In this document: piece by piece, positions 1 to 9,369 of the stretch | Layout: each line of letters begins with the position of its first letter | How positions within the stretch are numbered: the first letter of the stretch is position 1 | NCBI GenBank assembly: GCA_039029315.1 | Contig: JBCCGK010000103.1 | Coordinates: 1 to 42,593 of the forward strand | DNA: 42,593 bases | Source: JBCCCJ01 sp039029315 | GTDB lineage: Bacteria; Bacteroidota; Bacteroidia; J057 | Direction of reading: 5' to 3' | Made by a program: the position numbers and the translations under genes | The notes under the pieces: model-generated | The model's input: only the letters and a program-made list of their open reading frames with translations | Told to the model about the DNA's origin: nothing | Databases searched by the model: none

Positions 1-87
1 ATAATCATAGAAATTGTCTTGAGCCGATAGCGATTTTATCGATTCATAACGCTTGGCGGCTATAGCTAAAAATTCTTCCTTGCTCAT
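1..87 (-). CDS. 5' end of a probable transposase gene (partial, runs off left edge)
   Basis: The minus strand opens with an ATG at 87 and reads 29 codons without a stop to the window edge, starting MSKEEFLAIAAKRYES. The start has an AAGGA ribosome-binding-like motif about 6 bases upstream, unusual in this window. I recall similar openings (KEEFLAIAA..YE..K) from transposases that are abundant in some Bacteroidota, but this is memory and not a search. Support comes from context: 36 bases upstream of the start codon lies a sequence matching the terminal repeat of the small element at 28856-29006, so this gene sits just inside the end of an insertion sequence. GGG ends with an 8-bp duplication would fit the ISKra4 group; that family call is tentative. 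Confidence 0.5.
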   Translation of the reverse strand, partial: MSKEEFLAIAAKRYESIKSLSAQDNFYDY

Positions 88-139
88 ATGAGTCCTTTTT
101 GGCTAAGATACTCCTTTTGCGACAATTTGGCATACACCC
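1..139 (-). mobile_element. Insertion sequence, one end only (left part outside window)
   Basis: The end is inferred at 139. Read inward on the minus strand, 139-123 is GGGTGTATGCCAAATTG, which matches the perfect terminal repeat of the MITE at 28856-29006 at 15 of 17 bases. The transposase-like gene starts at 87 and reads away from this end into the element, as expected. The outer flank 140-147 (AAATAATA) would be the target duplication, but its partner lies outside the window, so it cannot be checked. Confidence 0.5.
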
Positions 140-438
140 AAATAATATCAAGCTCACAATCGTTCCATTTCTTTTTTCCCTTACCTGTGGCCTCAAAAAA
201 AATCTAACCGTTCAGGCCGGGAAACTGACCACTGATCCATCGAAAGCTTCATCGATGTCTGTTTTTGAGAGAAAAGGAATCGGAGGTCTTACGCTGCTAT
301 TGATCTGGTGTGTGGAAATAACGATATTTGTAATAGCTCAAAAGAATAGAAAGTGATTGAAACTCAGCCCTTTTTATTCAGGATTCATCGATGCGTTTTC
401 ATACAGTCGGGCAGCCCATAATGGGCTGTCTCTTTTTG
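88..438. other. Intergenic region between insertion sequence and glnN
   Basis: It holds the insertion sequence end (to 139), about 270 bases without a convincing gene, and a hairpin at 412-435. A plus-strand frame from TTG 99 to 356 crosses the insertion sequence end and its first half looks non-coding. A shorter frame inside it from ATG 256 would give a 33-residue peptide with one hydrophobic segment and a basic tail (QKNRK); I do not consider it supported. Confidence 0.5.
412..438 (+). terminator. Hairpin with T-rich tail next to the end of glnN
   Basis: CAGCCC-ATAAT-GGGCTG forms a perfect stem at 412-428, followed on the plus strand by TCTCTTTTTG. The T tract fits plus-strand transcription, where no convincing gene is present. 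The hairpin is also 11 bases past the glnN stop on the minus strand, so it may protect or end that transcript. Confidence 0.5.
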
Positions 439-2622
439 TTAATAGACATGCAGAAGTTCCCGAATCTTGGGAAGGCACCATTGATCATCCGGGATGAAAT
501 TTTCTAACTCCTGGCTGATGGTCTGAATGGGCGGGAGTAAAGGTCTTATTTCCTCTGCATAGGCGAGGGATTTTTTGATTGCATTGGTTTCACGATCGAC
601 CTTTTTAACTGTTTTTTGCAAAAGTTCTATCATCTCGTGTAAGCGGTCAACCTTGTCTCCTATACTTTGAGCAATAGACCTTTGAGCACTTAAGCCACTA
701 TTCATCATGTGGTGATTTTGATTGATATGAATAATGGAGAGCAACTTGCCCTGATATTGAATGGAAAGCGGGATGACCTGAGTTTGGATGAGCTCTATGA
801 ATAAATCGACTTCCTTGATGGCCTGGTTCAAGTATGACTGAATGAGGTTGGCTTGATATTGTTTCAAATCGGCTAACGATCCCTGAGAAAATCCTTCAAA
901 CAAGCTGATCGCTTCTGCAGAGGTAAGTACTTTTAGGGCTTGAGGCGTAGAAGTTAAATGGTATAGGCCTCTTTTTTTTGCTTCTTCCAACCAGGATTCA
1001 CTATGGCTATCTCCTTCAAAACAGATGTGTTTACTTTGGCCAATGTACTCCCGAAGAATATCCAGAATCGCAGCCTGCTTTTTTCGACCTCGATTCATTT
1101 TACCATTGACTCTGTGATTAAAATCTTTCAATTGTTCTGCCAATACCAGGTTCAGAAGAATCATCAGTCCAGAACAATTGGAACTTGACCCCACCATCCT
1201 GAATTCGAACTTGTTCCCCGTAAAAGCAATCGGAGAAGTACGGTTCCTGTCTGTATTATCTACCAGAACCTGTGGGATTTCAGCAATACCCAGGTGTTCC
1301 AGCTCACTGACTTTTTCGTTTTTCTTTCTTCTAGGGGGATGCTCAATGTCCTGAAGAACCTTTGTTAAGTGTTTGCCGACGAAGAGAGAAATAATGGAGG
1401 GGGGGGCATCACGAGATCCAAGCCGAAGATCATTCCCCGCTGAGGCCATCATCGTACCAATAAAAGGCGCATAGGTGTGGAGCGCTCTGATCATGGAGAC
1501 GAAGAAAATGAGAAACAACAGGTTTTCTGAAGGATTGGCTCCTGGAGACAGTAGATTCTTTCCCGTATCTGTTTCTAAAGACCAATTGTTATGCTTGCTA
1601 GACCCAATGATTCCATCAAACGGTTTTTCGTGTAATAGAGCTGCGAACGAATGTTTTCGGGCTACTCTCTGGATCAGGTCCATCACCATCAAACCATGAT
1701 CGATTGCGATATTGACTTGCTCGTATCTGGAGGCTGATTCATATTGGGCTGGGGCTATTTCATTGTGGCGGGTATTGAGTGGAATCCCAAGCCGGTGAGC
1801 CATCTGCTCCAATTCATTCATAAAGGCATAGACTCGCTCAGGAATCGCACTGAAATAGTGGCTATTTGAGGGTCGCTTGTAGGAAAAGGAGCTTCCGATG
1901 AGGGTTCTGCCAGTCAGTACTAGATCTGGTCGCAAATCATACAGGCTCTTGTCCACCAGGAAGTATTCCTGTTCCATTCCCAGAGTTGGCAGGATGCGTT
2001 GGACTTTTGTATCGAAGAGGTGGCAAATAGGGAGGGCTGCTTTCTCCAATAGATCCATCGACTGAAGCAAGGGCAGTTTGTAATCCAATGCTTCTCCACT
2101 ATGAGAGACAAATAAAGTCGGAATTACCAGGGTTTTCCCATAGGTGGTCTCAAAAATGAAAATGGGCGATTGGCAATCCCAAACCATCGATCCTCTGGCT
2201 TCGAACGTACTTCTTTGACCATCGACCGGAAAGGAACTTTCATCGGGTTGTTCTTGGCGAAGTTGTTCACTGGAAAAAGAATCAATGGGTTCTCCTTCCA
2301 GAAATTCGAGAAACGAATTGTGTTTTTCTGCAACCTGCCCATTGAGGGGTTGCAACCAATGTGCATAATGCGTTGCTCCTTTGTCCAAAGCCCAGGACTT
2401 AATTGAACTGGCCAAGGGTCTTGCGAGCTCTCGACTAAGAATCTGTCGATGATCAATGAGTTCCTGCAACAGATTCAGTGTGTCTTCTGGCACATACCGC
2501 TTCATGACTTTGGGACTGAATACCAGTTCTCCAAACCACTTGCTTGACCGGTCTCTACTGGGAATCGGAGGGACAGGGGGCCGAGAGCGGATTTCTTGAA
2601 TAGCCTGTAATCTCGGATTCAT
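439..2622 (-). CDS. glnN: Type III glutamine synthetase
   Basis: ATP-dependent condensation of ammonium with glutamate to glutamine, the main entry of ammonium into cell nitrogen. At 727 residues it has the length of the GSIII class (about 700-730), much longer than GSI. Metal- and substrate-binding blocks are visible: GMEQEYFL (about 215-222), NEIAPAQYE (287-295), the KPFDGIIGSSKHNNWS block (333-348) and the NRTSPIAFTGNKFEFR block (460-475). The C-terminal third is helical, as in this class. The start ATG at 2622 gives the expected N-terminus ending in a FGELVFS-type block. It appears monocistronic: the next minus-strand gene upstream ends about 100 bases away and no nitrogen regulator is adjacent. 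Confidence 0.95.
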   Translation of the reverse strand: MNPRLQAIQEIRSRPPVPPIPSRDRSSKWFGELVFSPKVMKRYVPEDTLNLLQELIDHRQILSRELARPLASSIKSWALDKGATHYAHWLQPLNGQVAEKHNSFLEFLEGEPIDSFSSEQLRQEQPDESSFPVDGQRSTFEARGSMVWDCQSPIFIFETTYGKTLVIPTLFVSHSGEALDYKLPLLQSMDLLEKAALPICHLFDTKVQRILPTLGMEQEYFLVDKSLYDLRPDLVLTGRTLIGSSFSYKRPSNSHYFSAIPERVYAFMNELEQMAHRLGIPLNTRHNEIAPAQYESASRYEQVNIAIDHGLMVMDLIQRVARKHSFAALLHEKPFDGIIGSSKHNNWSLETDTGKNLLSPGANPSENLLFLIFFVSMIRALHTYAPFIGTMMASAGNDLRLGSRDAPPSIISLFVGKHLTKVLQDIEHPPRRKKNEKVSELEHLGIAEIPQVLVDNTDRNRTSPIAFTGNKFEFRMVGSSSNCSGLMILLNLVLAEQLKDFNHRVNGKMNRGRKKQAAILDILREYIGQSKHICFEGDSHSESWLEEAKKRGLYHLTSTPQALKVLTSAEAISLFEGFSQGSLADLKQYQANLIQSYLNQAIKEVDLFIELIQTQVIPLSIQYQGKLLSIIHINQNHHMMNSGLSAQRSIAQSIGDKVDRLHEMIELLQKTVKKVDRETNAIKKSLAYAEEIRPLLPPIQTISQELENFIPDDQWCLPKIRELLHVY

Positions 2623-2726
2623 ACGTTCGACAGTTGGGCTGATTCGTGGACGAAGCTAGGTAGGGAAGAGGTGTTATCTGCCTCATTTCTAGCTCATTAG
2701 CATGGATATTCATCTTCGAGCAGTCT

Positions 2727-3365
2727 CTAAGACCTGCTCAGTAATCTGTAGCAAATTTCTCTTCCCTCTTCCATGTTCATGCCGAGCCTGACAATGAGTG
2801 CTGCCATCGGTTCCAGGAATCGGGCACTGGTTAAGGGACCACAATCTACAGGGTCGAATCCTGTATCAGCGATAATCTTGCAAACAGCTGTTTTGGCTTC
2901 GTCATCGTCTCCACAATAGAACATTGACCCATCCAAGGGGCCAAAATAAGGACCATTGGCGATGTGTTCAGCATAGGCTGTGTTGAAAGATTTGACGATC
3001 CTGGCTTCAGGAATCATCTTGGCGATTTGTTCTGCAGCAGAGGTGGTATGTCCCAAGGCGAGTTCCACTTCTCCTTCGTTAAAAACCAGGGGATTTGTAC
3101 AATCGACAACCACCTTCCCTTTGAAGGAATCGGTGTTTCTGACAATGTCGGGGACAGCCTTGTAAGGGACCGCCAAAAAAACAACTTCACCATAGTGAAT
3201 GGTGTTGGCTATGGTACCTCCCTGAGCATAATGTTCCATATCTCCTGCCAACTCCATAGCCTTCTCTGGGGTTCGTGAGCCGACCATTACATGATACCCT
3301 TTATGGGTGAGAGCTGTGCAAAGTGCTCTGCCGATTCTGCCTGTACCTATGATTCCTAGTTTCAT
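2727..3365 (-). CDS. NADP-dependent oxidoreductase, F420-reductase/NAD-binding type
   Basis: 212 residues. The N-terminus MKLGIIGTGRIGRAL carries the GxGxxG dinucleotide fold, and VGSRTPEKA at about 30-38 fits selection of NADP. The architecture is that of the coenzyme-F420-dependent NADP oxidoreductase-like family (NAD_binding_10/F420_oxidored), often annotated as NADPH-dependent F420 reductase or dinucleotide-binding protein. In Bacteroidota, which lack F420, the substrate is unknown. Middle motifs VVDCTNP and VKSFNTAYAEH follow the family pattern. It is transcribed alone or with the upstream SDR-like gene (142 bases apart, same strand). Confidence 0.8.
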   Translation of the reverse strand: MKLGIIGTGRIGRALCTALTHKGYHVMVGSRTPEKAMELAGDMEHYAQGGTIANTIHYGEVVFLAVPYKAVPDIVRNTDSFKGKVVVDCTNPLVFNEGEVELALGHTTSAAEQIAKMIPEARIVKSFNTAYAEHIANGPYFGPLDGSMFYCGDDDEAKTAVCKIIADTGFDPVDCGPLTSARFLEPMAALIVRLGMNMEEGREICYRLLSRS

Positions 3366-3507
3366 GTTGGTTCGTTAGATAGCTGTAATAGAAAGTTAAG
3401 CATGAATTCAACCTTGAATCGCTTATTGATGTCAATATAATTTGCTGATTGTTTGGTTTCTGATGGATGATATGAAGCCAACCCAGATAGGCGTTGGATA
3501 GATGTTT

Positions 3508-4146
3508 TTATTTTTTCGGATGTGCAATCCCAACCCGTTTTTGTAGATATTTGTTTTCAGTCATTTCTTTTGTCATGAAGTCTGCTACATCCTGAATCGA
3601 CACTTGGTTGAGAGCTTGGGTGGGATAAGAATCAGCAGAGAGCAAATAGTCTCCTGTCCTGTCTCCATTGTGCATAAATGCCGGGGAAACTATGGTCCAA
3701 TCCAGCTCACTTCCTTGAAGAATGTTCCACATTCTGTGATGATCCAAAGAAATATTCTGAAGATTGGGAGGAAAACTAAGACTTTCCATGATGAGTTGTT
3801 GGGGATTCTCTTGCAAAATGCCTGCACCGGTGATGGTCAACAGACGACGAATCCCTACCTTTTGCATCACTTCTGATATATGTCGGATACCCTTGGACAA
3901 CAAAGTGATGGGACCACTAAATTGTCGTATTCCTATAACAGAAAGAACGATATCATGCCCGGGCATGACTGTTTCGAGAAGGGCAGGATACAATACATCC
4001 CCTCTGAATAATTGAAGATGTTGATCCTGAACAGGATAGTCATCAATGTTCCTTGCAAATGCAGTAACTTGATGACCCATTTCCAAAGAATACTTGACCA
4101 ATAATCTCCCGGCCCTTCCAGTAGAACCAATTACCAATACTTTCAT
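3508..4146 (-). CDS. NAD(P)H-binding atypical SDR family protein
   Basis: 212 residues. VLVIGSTGRAGRLLV at the N-terminus holds the GxxGxxG nucleotide-binding loop of atypical short-chain dehydrogenases (NmrA/BVR-B/YwnB-like 'NAD(P)-binding domain' proteins). Later blocks IVLSVIGIRQFSGP, RRLLTITGAGI and LDWTIVSPAFM match the family's order; the usual YxxxK pair is not evident, as is common in this group. The substrate cannot be predicted. It is divergent from the lytic transglycosylase at 4337 and is separated from it by 190 bases. Confidence 0.8.
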   Translation of the reverse strand: MKVLVIGSTGRAGRLLVKYSLEMGHQVTAFARNIDDYPVQDQHLQLFRGDVLYPALLETVMPGHDIVLSVIGIRQFSGPITLLSKGIRHISEVMQKVGIRRLLTITGAGILQENPQQLIMESLSFPPNLQNISLDHHRMWNILQGSELDWTIVSPAFMHNGDRTGDYLLSADSYPTQALNQVSIQDVADFMTKEMTENKYLQKRVGIAHPKK

Positions 4147-4336
4147 CCGCCAATTAGCTGAGTATGAACTTCGCGATGCAAATAAACAAAAGCGTGTGGA
4201 AATGCCAAGAATTCCTTTACAGGATCAAGGCCAGTTCAACCAGAATTTGGACTTTGATGTTCAGATAACTATTTTTTCAGTCAAATTTGGTGTGATCATC
4301 AATTGATTAGCTCTTTTAACCCAAGAATTTAATTCC

Positions 4337-5833
4337 ATGAAAGTAGCCTTGCTTTCGTTAGAATCCTCTGAAAAGTTGGTTTCGCTCTTCCTGAGCTGCT
4401 GCTTTTTGATCTTGTTTTGTTCTTGTAGACCTACCGATACGCCTGATGTGGCACAATCTGCAGTGGCAATGAATTTGCCATCCGGGATGAGTACGATTCC
4501 AGCGGTCTCGATCGATATGCCCCAAATCCTTGAACGTGATACCCTGCGGGTGATTCTCTCTTATAGTGGGAGTAGTTATTTTATTTACAAAGGCCAAACG
4601 ATGGGATATGAATATGAACTGGCTGAGCGACTGGCAGAAGATTTGGGGGTAGAATTGAAAATAATCGTTGCGAAAAACATGGATCGAATGTCTGAGATGT
4701 TGCTAAGAGGAGAAGGAGATATGATCGGTCAGACGCTTACGATTACCAAAGACCGCAAAAAGTATCTCGCCTTTACAGATCATCTGATCCAGACTCAACA
4801 AGTCCTTGTCCAAAGAAAACCAAGCAATTGGCGGGACATGAAGCTCCATGAGATCGACAAAACCTTGATCCGAAATCCAATTGATTTGATTGATCAAAAG
4901 GTATCCATTCGCGTGGGCTCTGCCTATCATGAGCGACTGTTCAATCTGATGGAAGAGGTGGGAGGTGAAATTCTCGTTGACACCCTTCCAGGCACCATTA
5001 CAACTGATGAGGTGATCGGGATGGTTGCATCTGGAGAACTGGAATACACCATTTCTGATCGACACATTGCCTTGATCAACACTGCTTCCCATCCGAGACT
5101 GGACATAGAGACCCCTGTAAGTCTCCGCCAGCGATTGGCCTGGGCAGTCCGCCCCAATTCACCCGAACTGTTGGAAGCTCTGAATGAATGGCTTCGAAGG
5201 ATGCATCAGGAGACAGATTTTTTTGTCATTTATAACAAGTATTTCAAAAACAAAACGGAATTCCGAAATCGAAGCAAGAGTGAGTTTTATTCCAAAAAAG
5301 GAAAAAAGATTTCCCCCTTTGATACACAAATCAGAACACATGCTGATAGTCTGGAATGGGACTGGCGCTTGTTGGCTGCACAGATCTATCAAGAATCCGA
5401 GTTTGATCCCAAAACCCGTTCCTGGGCAGGGGCTTGTGGCTTGATGCAAGTGGTTCCTGCAACTGGCAAGCAATTTGGGATAGATCAGCTGTTTGATCCT
5501 GATGAAAATATGAAGGCAGGGACGAGCTATCTACGCTTCTTACAAGGAATCTGGGAAGAAATACCGGATTCAGTGGAGAAAATCAAATTTGTTCTCGCTT
5601 CCTACAATGCAGGCCCAGGACATGTACTTGATGCTCGTCGACTTGCCGAAAAACATGGGAAAGATCCCAATTTGTGGACTGGAAGTGTGGATGAATTTAT
5701 CTTACTCAAGTCTAACCCGGAATATTACAACGATCCGGTTGTAGAGTTTGGGTATTGTCGGGGCAAGGAACCTTTTGCCTATGTCAATTCCATTTTTGAA
5801 CGCTACGAAAATTACCGTCAACATGTAGATTAA
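4337..5833 (+). CDS. Membrane-bound lytic murein transglycosylase, MltF-like lipoprotein
   Basis: 498 residues. A signal peptide ends in a lipobox-like LFCSC (Cys30 likely lipidated), placing the protein in the periplasm on a membrane. Residues about 65-305 form a family 3 solute-binding domain (YEYELAERLAEDLGV, SIRVGSAYHE, QRLAWAVRPNSPEL). Residues about 335-495 form an SLT/lysozyme-like domain with the catalytic glutamate in YQESEFDP (Glu353), GLMQVVPATG and ASYNAGPGHV. This two-domain order is that of MltF, which cleaves peptidoglycan to anhydromuropeptides and whose solute-binding domain senses muropeptides. It is followed directly by a hairpin and then by a sugar-kinase gene, suggesting a cell-wall recycling theme, though that link is inference. 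Confidence 0.9.
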   Translation: MKVALLSLESSEKLVSLFLSCCFLILFCSCRPTDTPDVAQSAVAMNLPSGMSTIPAVSIDMPQILERDTLRVILSYSGSSYFIYKGQTMGYEYELAERLAEDLGVELKIIVAKNMDRMSEMLLRGEGDMIGQTLTITKDRKKYLAFTDHLIQTQQVLVQRKPSNWRDMKLHEIDKTLIRNPIDLIDQKVSIRVGSAYHERLFNLMEEVGGEILVDTLPGTITTDEVIGMVASGELEYTISDRHIALINTASHPRLDIETPVSLRQRLAWAVRPNSPELLEALNEWLRRMHQETDFFVIYNKYFKNKTEFRNRSKSEFYSKKGKKISPFDTQIRTHADSLEWDWRLLAAQIYQESEFDPKTRSWAGACGLMQVVPATGKQFGIDQLFDPDENMKAGTSYLRFLQGIWEEIPDSVEKIKFVLASYNAGPGHVLDARRLAEKHGKDPNLWTGSVDEFILLKSNPEYYNDPVVEFGYCRGKEPFAYVNSIFERYENYRQHVD

Positions 5834-5851
5834 TCAAGGAACAGCCTTGAT
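5833..5851 (+). terminator. Hairpin directly after mltF-like gene
   Basis: ATCAAGG-AACAG-CCTTGAT is a perfect 7-bp stem that starts within the stop codon of the preceding gene. No T tract follows, so it may stabilise the 3' end or only attenuate transcription. Confidence 0.35.
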
Positions 5852-5948
5852 GCCAATGGGGAAAGAGGTGACCATTTTGTGCATGAAATATGGGAGGCGA
5901 GAAGGCTGATTCGAGAAGTTTCCTTTATTTGTACAGATCATTCATAAG

Positions 5949-5967
5949 CCACCCAGTATGTGGGTGG
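5949..5967. promoter_or_regulatory. Hairpin upstream of the kinase start
   Basis: CCACCCA-GTATG-TGGGTGG is a perfect 7-bp inverted repeat ending 20 bases before the GTG start at 5988. It could be an operator or a 5' leader hairpin that affects translation. No ligand-binding riboswitch pattern is recognisable. Confidence 0.35.
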
Positions 5968-5987
5968 AAAAATAAATTATCATCCAA

Positions 5988-6836
5988 GTGTCAATATTGA
6001 TTGCTGATAGTGGTGCTTCAAAGACCCAATGGGCTTTGTGTGGAGAGGAAGAAAAGCCACTTTCTTTTACGACCATTGGATTCAACCCCAATGCAGTGTC
6101 ACTGGCCTTGATTCGTCATGCACTGGAGGAACTCGCCTCAGCTATTGGAGACGTCTCCAGGATTACCGATGTGTTTTTTTATGGATCTGGCGTTGTGGAT
6201 GAAAAAGGCAGAAGTACCCTCAGAAAGGTATTTGCACCGGTTTTTTCTTCAGCAAAAATCTATCTGGACAGTGATTTGGTCGCGGCTATGAGGAGTACTG
6301 GCCGACAGATGGGCATAGTCGGGATTTTGGGAACCGGTTCCAATGCTTGTTATTTTCGGGAGGGGCAAATTCAAGAGAAAAGAGGCGGACATGGCTACCT
6401 TGTAGGAGACGAAGGATCAGGACAGGATTTGGGGAAGGCTCTCCTGAAAGGCTTGCTCTACGAAACATTGCCTGATCACCTCCTGTCCTATGTGCTCAAA
6501 AAGGAGCAACAATCCTTACACGAATTGAAAATGGGTGTCTATACCAGTTCTCGTCCTAGTGCTTATCTGGCCTCTCTGGCGCGTCACTTGCTGCCGTTTC
6601 AGCAAGAGGAGCCAGTCCGTCTCCTGATTCGATCATGTTTTGAGACCTTCCTCCAGACCACTATTCTGCACATGCCCTTTTCCAGCGAGTTACCGATTGA
6701 TACAATTGGTTCAATCGGATACTATTTTCAGGAAATTTGGCGCGAATCCTGCCAGGGATTTGACCTGAACATGGGGAAGATTCTTCAGAATCCCATGCAA
6801 GGCCTGATAGCATTTCATACACGGTCTGGAAACTAA
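5988..6836 (+). CDS. BadF/BadG/BcrA/BcrD-family ATPase, N-acetylglucosamine-kinase-like
   Basis: 282 residues with a GTG start, chosen because the ASKHA phosphate-1 loop (ILIADSGASKTQW, residues 3-15) follows immediately. Asp95 (LDSDLVAA) is the likely catalytic base, GILGTGSNAC (112-121) is the phosphate-2 loop, and YLVGDEGSGQDLGK (137-150) is the adenosine-side motif. This order is typical of bacterial and eukaryotic GlcNAc kinases in the BadF/BadG family. The probable role is cytoplasmic phosphorylation of an amino sugar recovered from the wall or environment. It is followed after 44 bases by a GH31 glycosidase on the same strand and preceded by a lytic transglycosylase. Glucosamine or another sugar cannot be excluded. 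Confidence 0.8.
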   Translation: MSILIADSGASKTQWALCGEEEKPLSFTTIGFNPNAVSLALIRHALEELASAIGDVSRITDVFFYGSGVVDEKGRSTLRKVFAPVFSSAKIYLDSDLVAAMRSTGRQMGIVGILGTGSNACYFREGQIQEKRGGHGYLVGDEGSGQDLGKALLKGLLYETLPDHLLSYVLKKEQQSLHELKMGVYTSSRPSAYLASLARHLLPFQQEEPVRLLIRSCFETFLQTTILHMPFSSELPIDTIGSIGYYFQEIWRESCQGFDLNMGKILQNPMQGLIAFHTRSGN

Positions 6837-6880
6837 TTGATTGATTTTCTGTATGTTATTACATCCCCCTGAAAAATGTA

Positions 6881-9331
6881 ATGACAAATGCAGAGAGGAG
6901 CAGAAAGTGTCGCAAAAAAATGACATTTTTGTCTCTCAGAACCCCATTTATGGAAATAAGCAGGCAAAATCCCAGAGCTGGAAAACGCTTCCCTCAATTG
7001 ATCAAATCATGGGAACAAAGAGACAATCATTTTTTCCTACATTGCCCGGATACTGTGCTGGACATTGGAGTGTATGACAATGACATCATTCGGTTTAGAT
7101 ATTCACCAGAAGGATATTTTGAACATGATTTTTCCTATGCAGTGCAAACACCAGGGGACATGCCAGCACCCAAGGCACCTTTTCACTTGACAGAAGTCGG
7201 GGATGAATATCATCTGATCACTCAAACCCTGTTGGTCAAAATCTCCAAAACCCTCCATATTCGAATCTATGACAAAGATGGAGTGCTGATCAATGAGGAC
7301 GAACGAGGATTCCATTGGGAAAGAAATGCAGATGTAGGCGGAAATATCATTTATTGTAGCAAAAGAATTCAACCACAAGAATGTTTTTTTGGATTGGGAG
7401 ATAAGCCTAATCGGCTTAATATGAGAGGGTTGAGATTTGAAACATGGGGCTCTGATACCTATGGATTCGAAACCACAACAGATCCCCTGTACAAGAATAT
7501 TCCCTTTTTCCTTGGCTTGCATCAGGGAAAAGGATATGGGATCTTTTTTGACAATAGTTTCCGAACGCGCTTTGATTTTGGTTATGAACGGAGTGATATC
7601 AGTACTTTTTGGGCCAAAGGGGGAGAAATGAATTATTATTTCATCTATGGACCAGAACTATTGTCTGTGGTTGAAAAATTTACCTTGATCACAGGGAAAC
7701 CCGAATTGCCACCGATGTGGGCATTGGGCTACCACCAATCCAAATGGAGTTATTATCCTGAAAAAAATGTCAAAAAACTTGCTGAGTCCATTCGGGAACA
7801 TAAAATTCCTTGTGATGTCATTCATTTGGATATCGAATACATGGATGAGTTTAAGTGTTTTAGCTGGGATTCCGACCGATTTCCAGACCCCAAACGCTTA
7901 ACTGTGGAGTTGGAGGCGGATGGATTCAAGACTGTAGCCATACTCGATCCCGGAATCAAAATCGAGAAACAATATGAAGCATATGAACAAGGACTCGCGC
8001 ATCACTATTTTTGCAGACGTGCCGATGGCCCTTTGATGAAAGGGGATGTTTGGCCGGGGCCTTGTCATTTTCCGGACTTTACACATCCCCGAGTGAGGGA
8101 ATGGTGGGCCGGATTGGTCGAAGAATTCATGGAAAGCGGAATTGACGGGATTTGGAATGATATGAATGAACCCGCAGTGTTCGAGATAGGGACCTTTCCT
8201 CTGGATACAAGACATGAATATGATGGGCATCCCTGTAGTCATCGCAAGGCGCACAACATCTATGGAATGCAAATGGCGAGGGCCTCATTTCAAGGCATGA
8301 AAAAAGCGATGTATCCCAAACGTCCTTTTGCTTTGACGCGATCAGGTTATGCAGGATTGCAGCGATATGCAGCCGTATGGACAGGAGATAATCTGGCAAC
8401 CTGGGAACATCTTTGGATGGCCAACATTCAATGCCAGCGTCTTAGTGTATCCGGCGTCTCCTTTTGTGGTTCTGACATCGGAGGGTTTATTGGAGATAGC
8501 AATGGAGAGTTGTTGACGCGATGGATGCAATTAGGTATTTTTCATCCCTTTTTTCGAAATCATTCTTCCGGAGACTATGCGGATCAGGAACCTTGGGCAT
8601 TTGGAGAGCCGTATACCAGTGCCATTCGTACAGCGATAGAGTTCCGATACCGTTTGTTGCCGTATATCTACTCGGTTTTTTGGCGTCATACAGTCTCCGG
8701 TACACCTATTCTGCGACCCCTGAGCTTTATCGATCAGGAAGATTCTGAAACCTTTTATCGGATGGATGAATTTGGGTTTGGGCCACATCTACTTGCTTGT
8801 CCGATTCTCGAGTCCAAGTCAAGGGAGAGGCTTCTGTACCTTCCTAAAGGTAGCTGGTTCAATTATTGGACAGACGAACGGGTAGAAGGTGGTAAGGAGT
8901 TCTTGGTAAAGGTTTCTTTGGACCAAATTCCCCTGTTTGTGAAATCAGGTGCGATTATTCCCTTATATGAGGTGCAGCAATATGTAGGGGAAAAACAATT
9001 CGAGGAACTGGATCTTCACGTGTATCACCACCAAGGTACCCAATCAAGTGAATTGTATGAGGATGCTGGGGAATATTATGGATATGATCAGGGAAATTAT
9101 CAGCACAGAGTATTCACACTGGAAGTTGAGCAGGGACACATCAATATTCATCAGAGAACAGATGGTCGATACAACAGTGACCACAAACAATTCATGTTCC
9201 ACTTTCATGGATTTCCAGTAATTCCAGATCAGGTATTTATTGATGGTCAGCCGTTAACCAAGCCTATTCGTAGGACAGACAGTACCTTTTATTTTGCTGT
9301 AGCCAAAGATTTTGAGAAAATTCATTGGTAA
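6881..9331 (+). CDS. Glycoside hydrolase family 31 (alpha-glucosidase type)
   Basis: 816 residues. The GH31 N-terminal beta-sandwich (FFGLGDKPNRLNMRG, 169-183) precedes a TIM barrel with the catalytic nucleophile in GIWNDMNEP (Asp427) and the acid/base in WTGDN (Asp503). Other barrel motifs are HLDIEYMD (315-322), RSGYAGLQRYAAVW (487-500), GSDIGGF (530-536) and HPFFRNHS (555-562). The C-terminus has the usual beta domains (LPKGSWFNYWTDE). No signal peptide is seen, so it probably acts in the cytoplasm on alpha-glucosides such as malto-oligosaccharides. The start could be ATG 6881 or ATG 6920; the first 13 residues are polar and not conserved-looking. Confidence 0.93.
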   Translation: MTNAERSRKCRKKMTFLSLRTPFMEISRQNPRAGKRFPQLIKSWEQRDNHFFLHCPDTVLDIGVYDNDIIRFRYSPEGYFEHDFSYAVQTPGDMPAPKAPFHLTEVGDEYHLITQTLLVKISKTLHIRIYDKDGVLINEDERGFHWERNADVGGNIIYCSKRIQPQECFFGLGDKPNRLNMRGLRFETWGSDTYGFETTTDPLYKNIPFFLGLHQGKGYGIFFDNSFRTRFDFGYERSDISTFWAKGGEMNYYFIYGPELLSVVEKFTLITGKPELPPMWALGYHQSKWSYYPEKNVKKLAESIREHKIPCDVIHLDIEYMDEFKCFSWDSDRFPDPKRLTVELEADGFKTVAILDPGIKIEKQYEAYEQGLAHHYFCRRADGPLMKGDVWPGPCHFPDFTHPRVREWWAGLVEEFMESGIDGIWNDMNEPAVFEIGTFPLDTRHEYDGHPCSHRKAHNIYGMQMARASFQGMKKAMYPKRPFALTRSGYAGLQRYAAVWTGDNLATWEHLWMANIQCQRLSVSGVSFCGSDIGGFIGDSNGELLTRWMQLGIFHPFFRNHSSGDYADQEPWAFGEPYTSAIRTAIEFRYRLLPYIYSVFWRHTVSGTPILRPLSFIDQEDSETFYRMDEFGFGPHLLACPILESKSRERLLYLPKGSWFNYWTDERVEGGKEFLVKVSLDQIPLFVKSGAIIPLYEVQQYVGEKQFEELDLHVYHHQGTQSSELYEDAGEYYGYDQGNYQHRVFTLEVEQGHINIHQRTDGRYNSDHKQFMFHFHGFPVIPDQVFIDGQPLTKPIRRTDSTFYFAVAKDFEKIHW

Positions 9332-9369
9332 GGAAAATTGAAAGTCAATTCCTCCATAGCAAAAGTAGC

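Noticed and set aside
99..356. 85-codon plus-strand frame at the left edge
   Set aside because: It starts at TTG within the insertion sequence, runs across its end, and most of its length lacks coding character. Only the last 33 codons (from ATG 256) look like a possible small membrane peptide, which is not enough.
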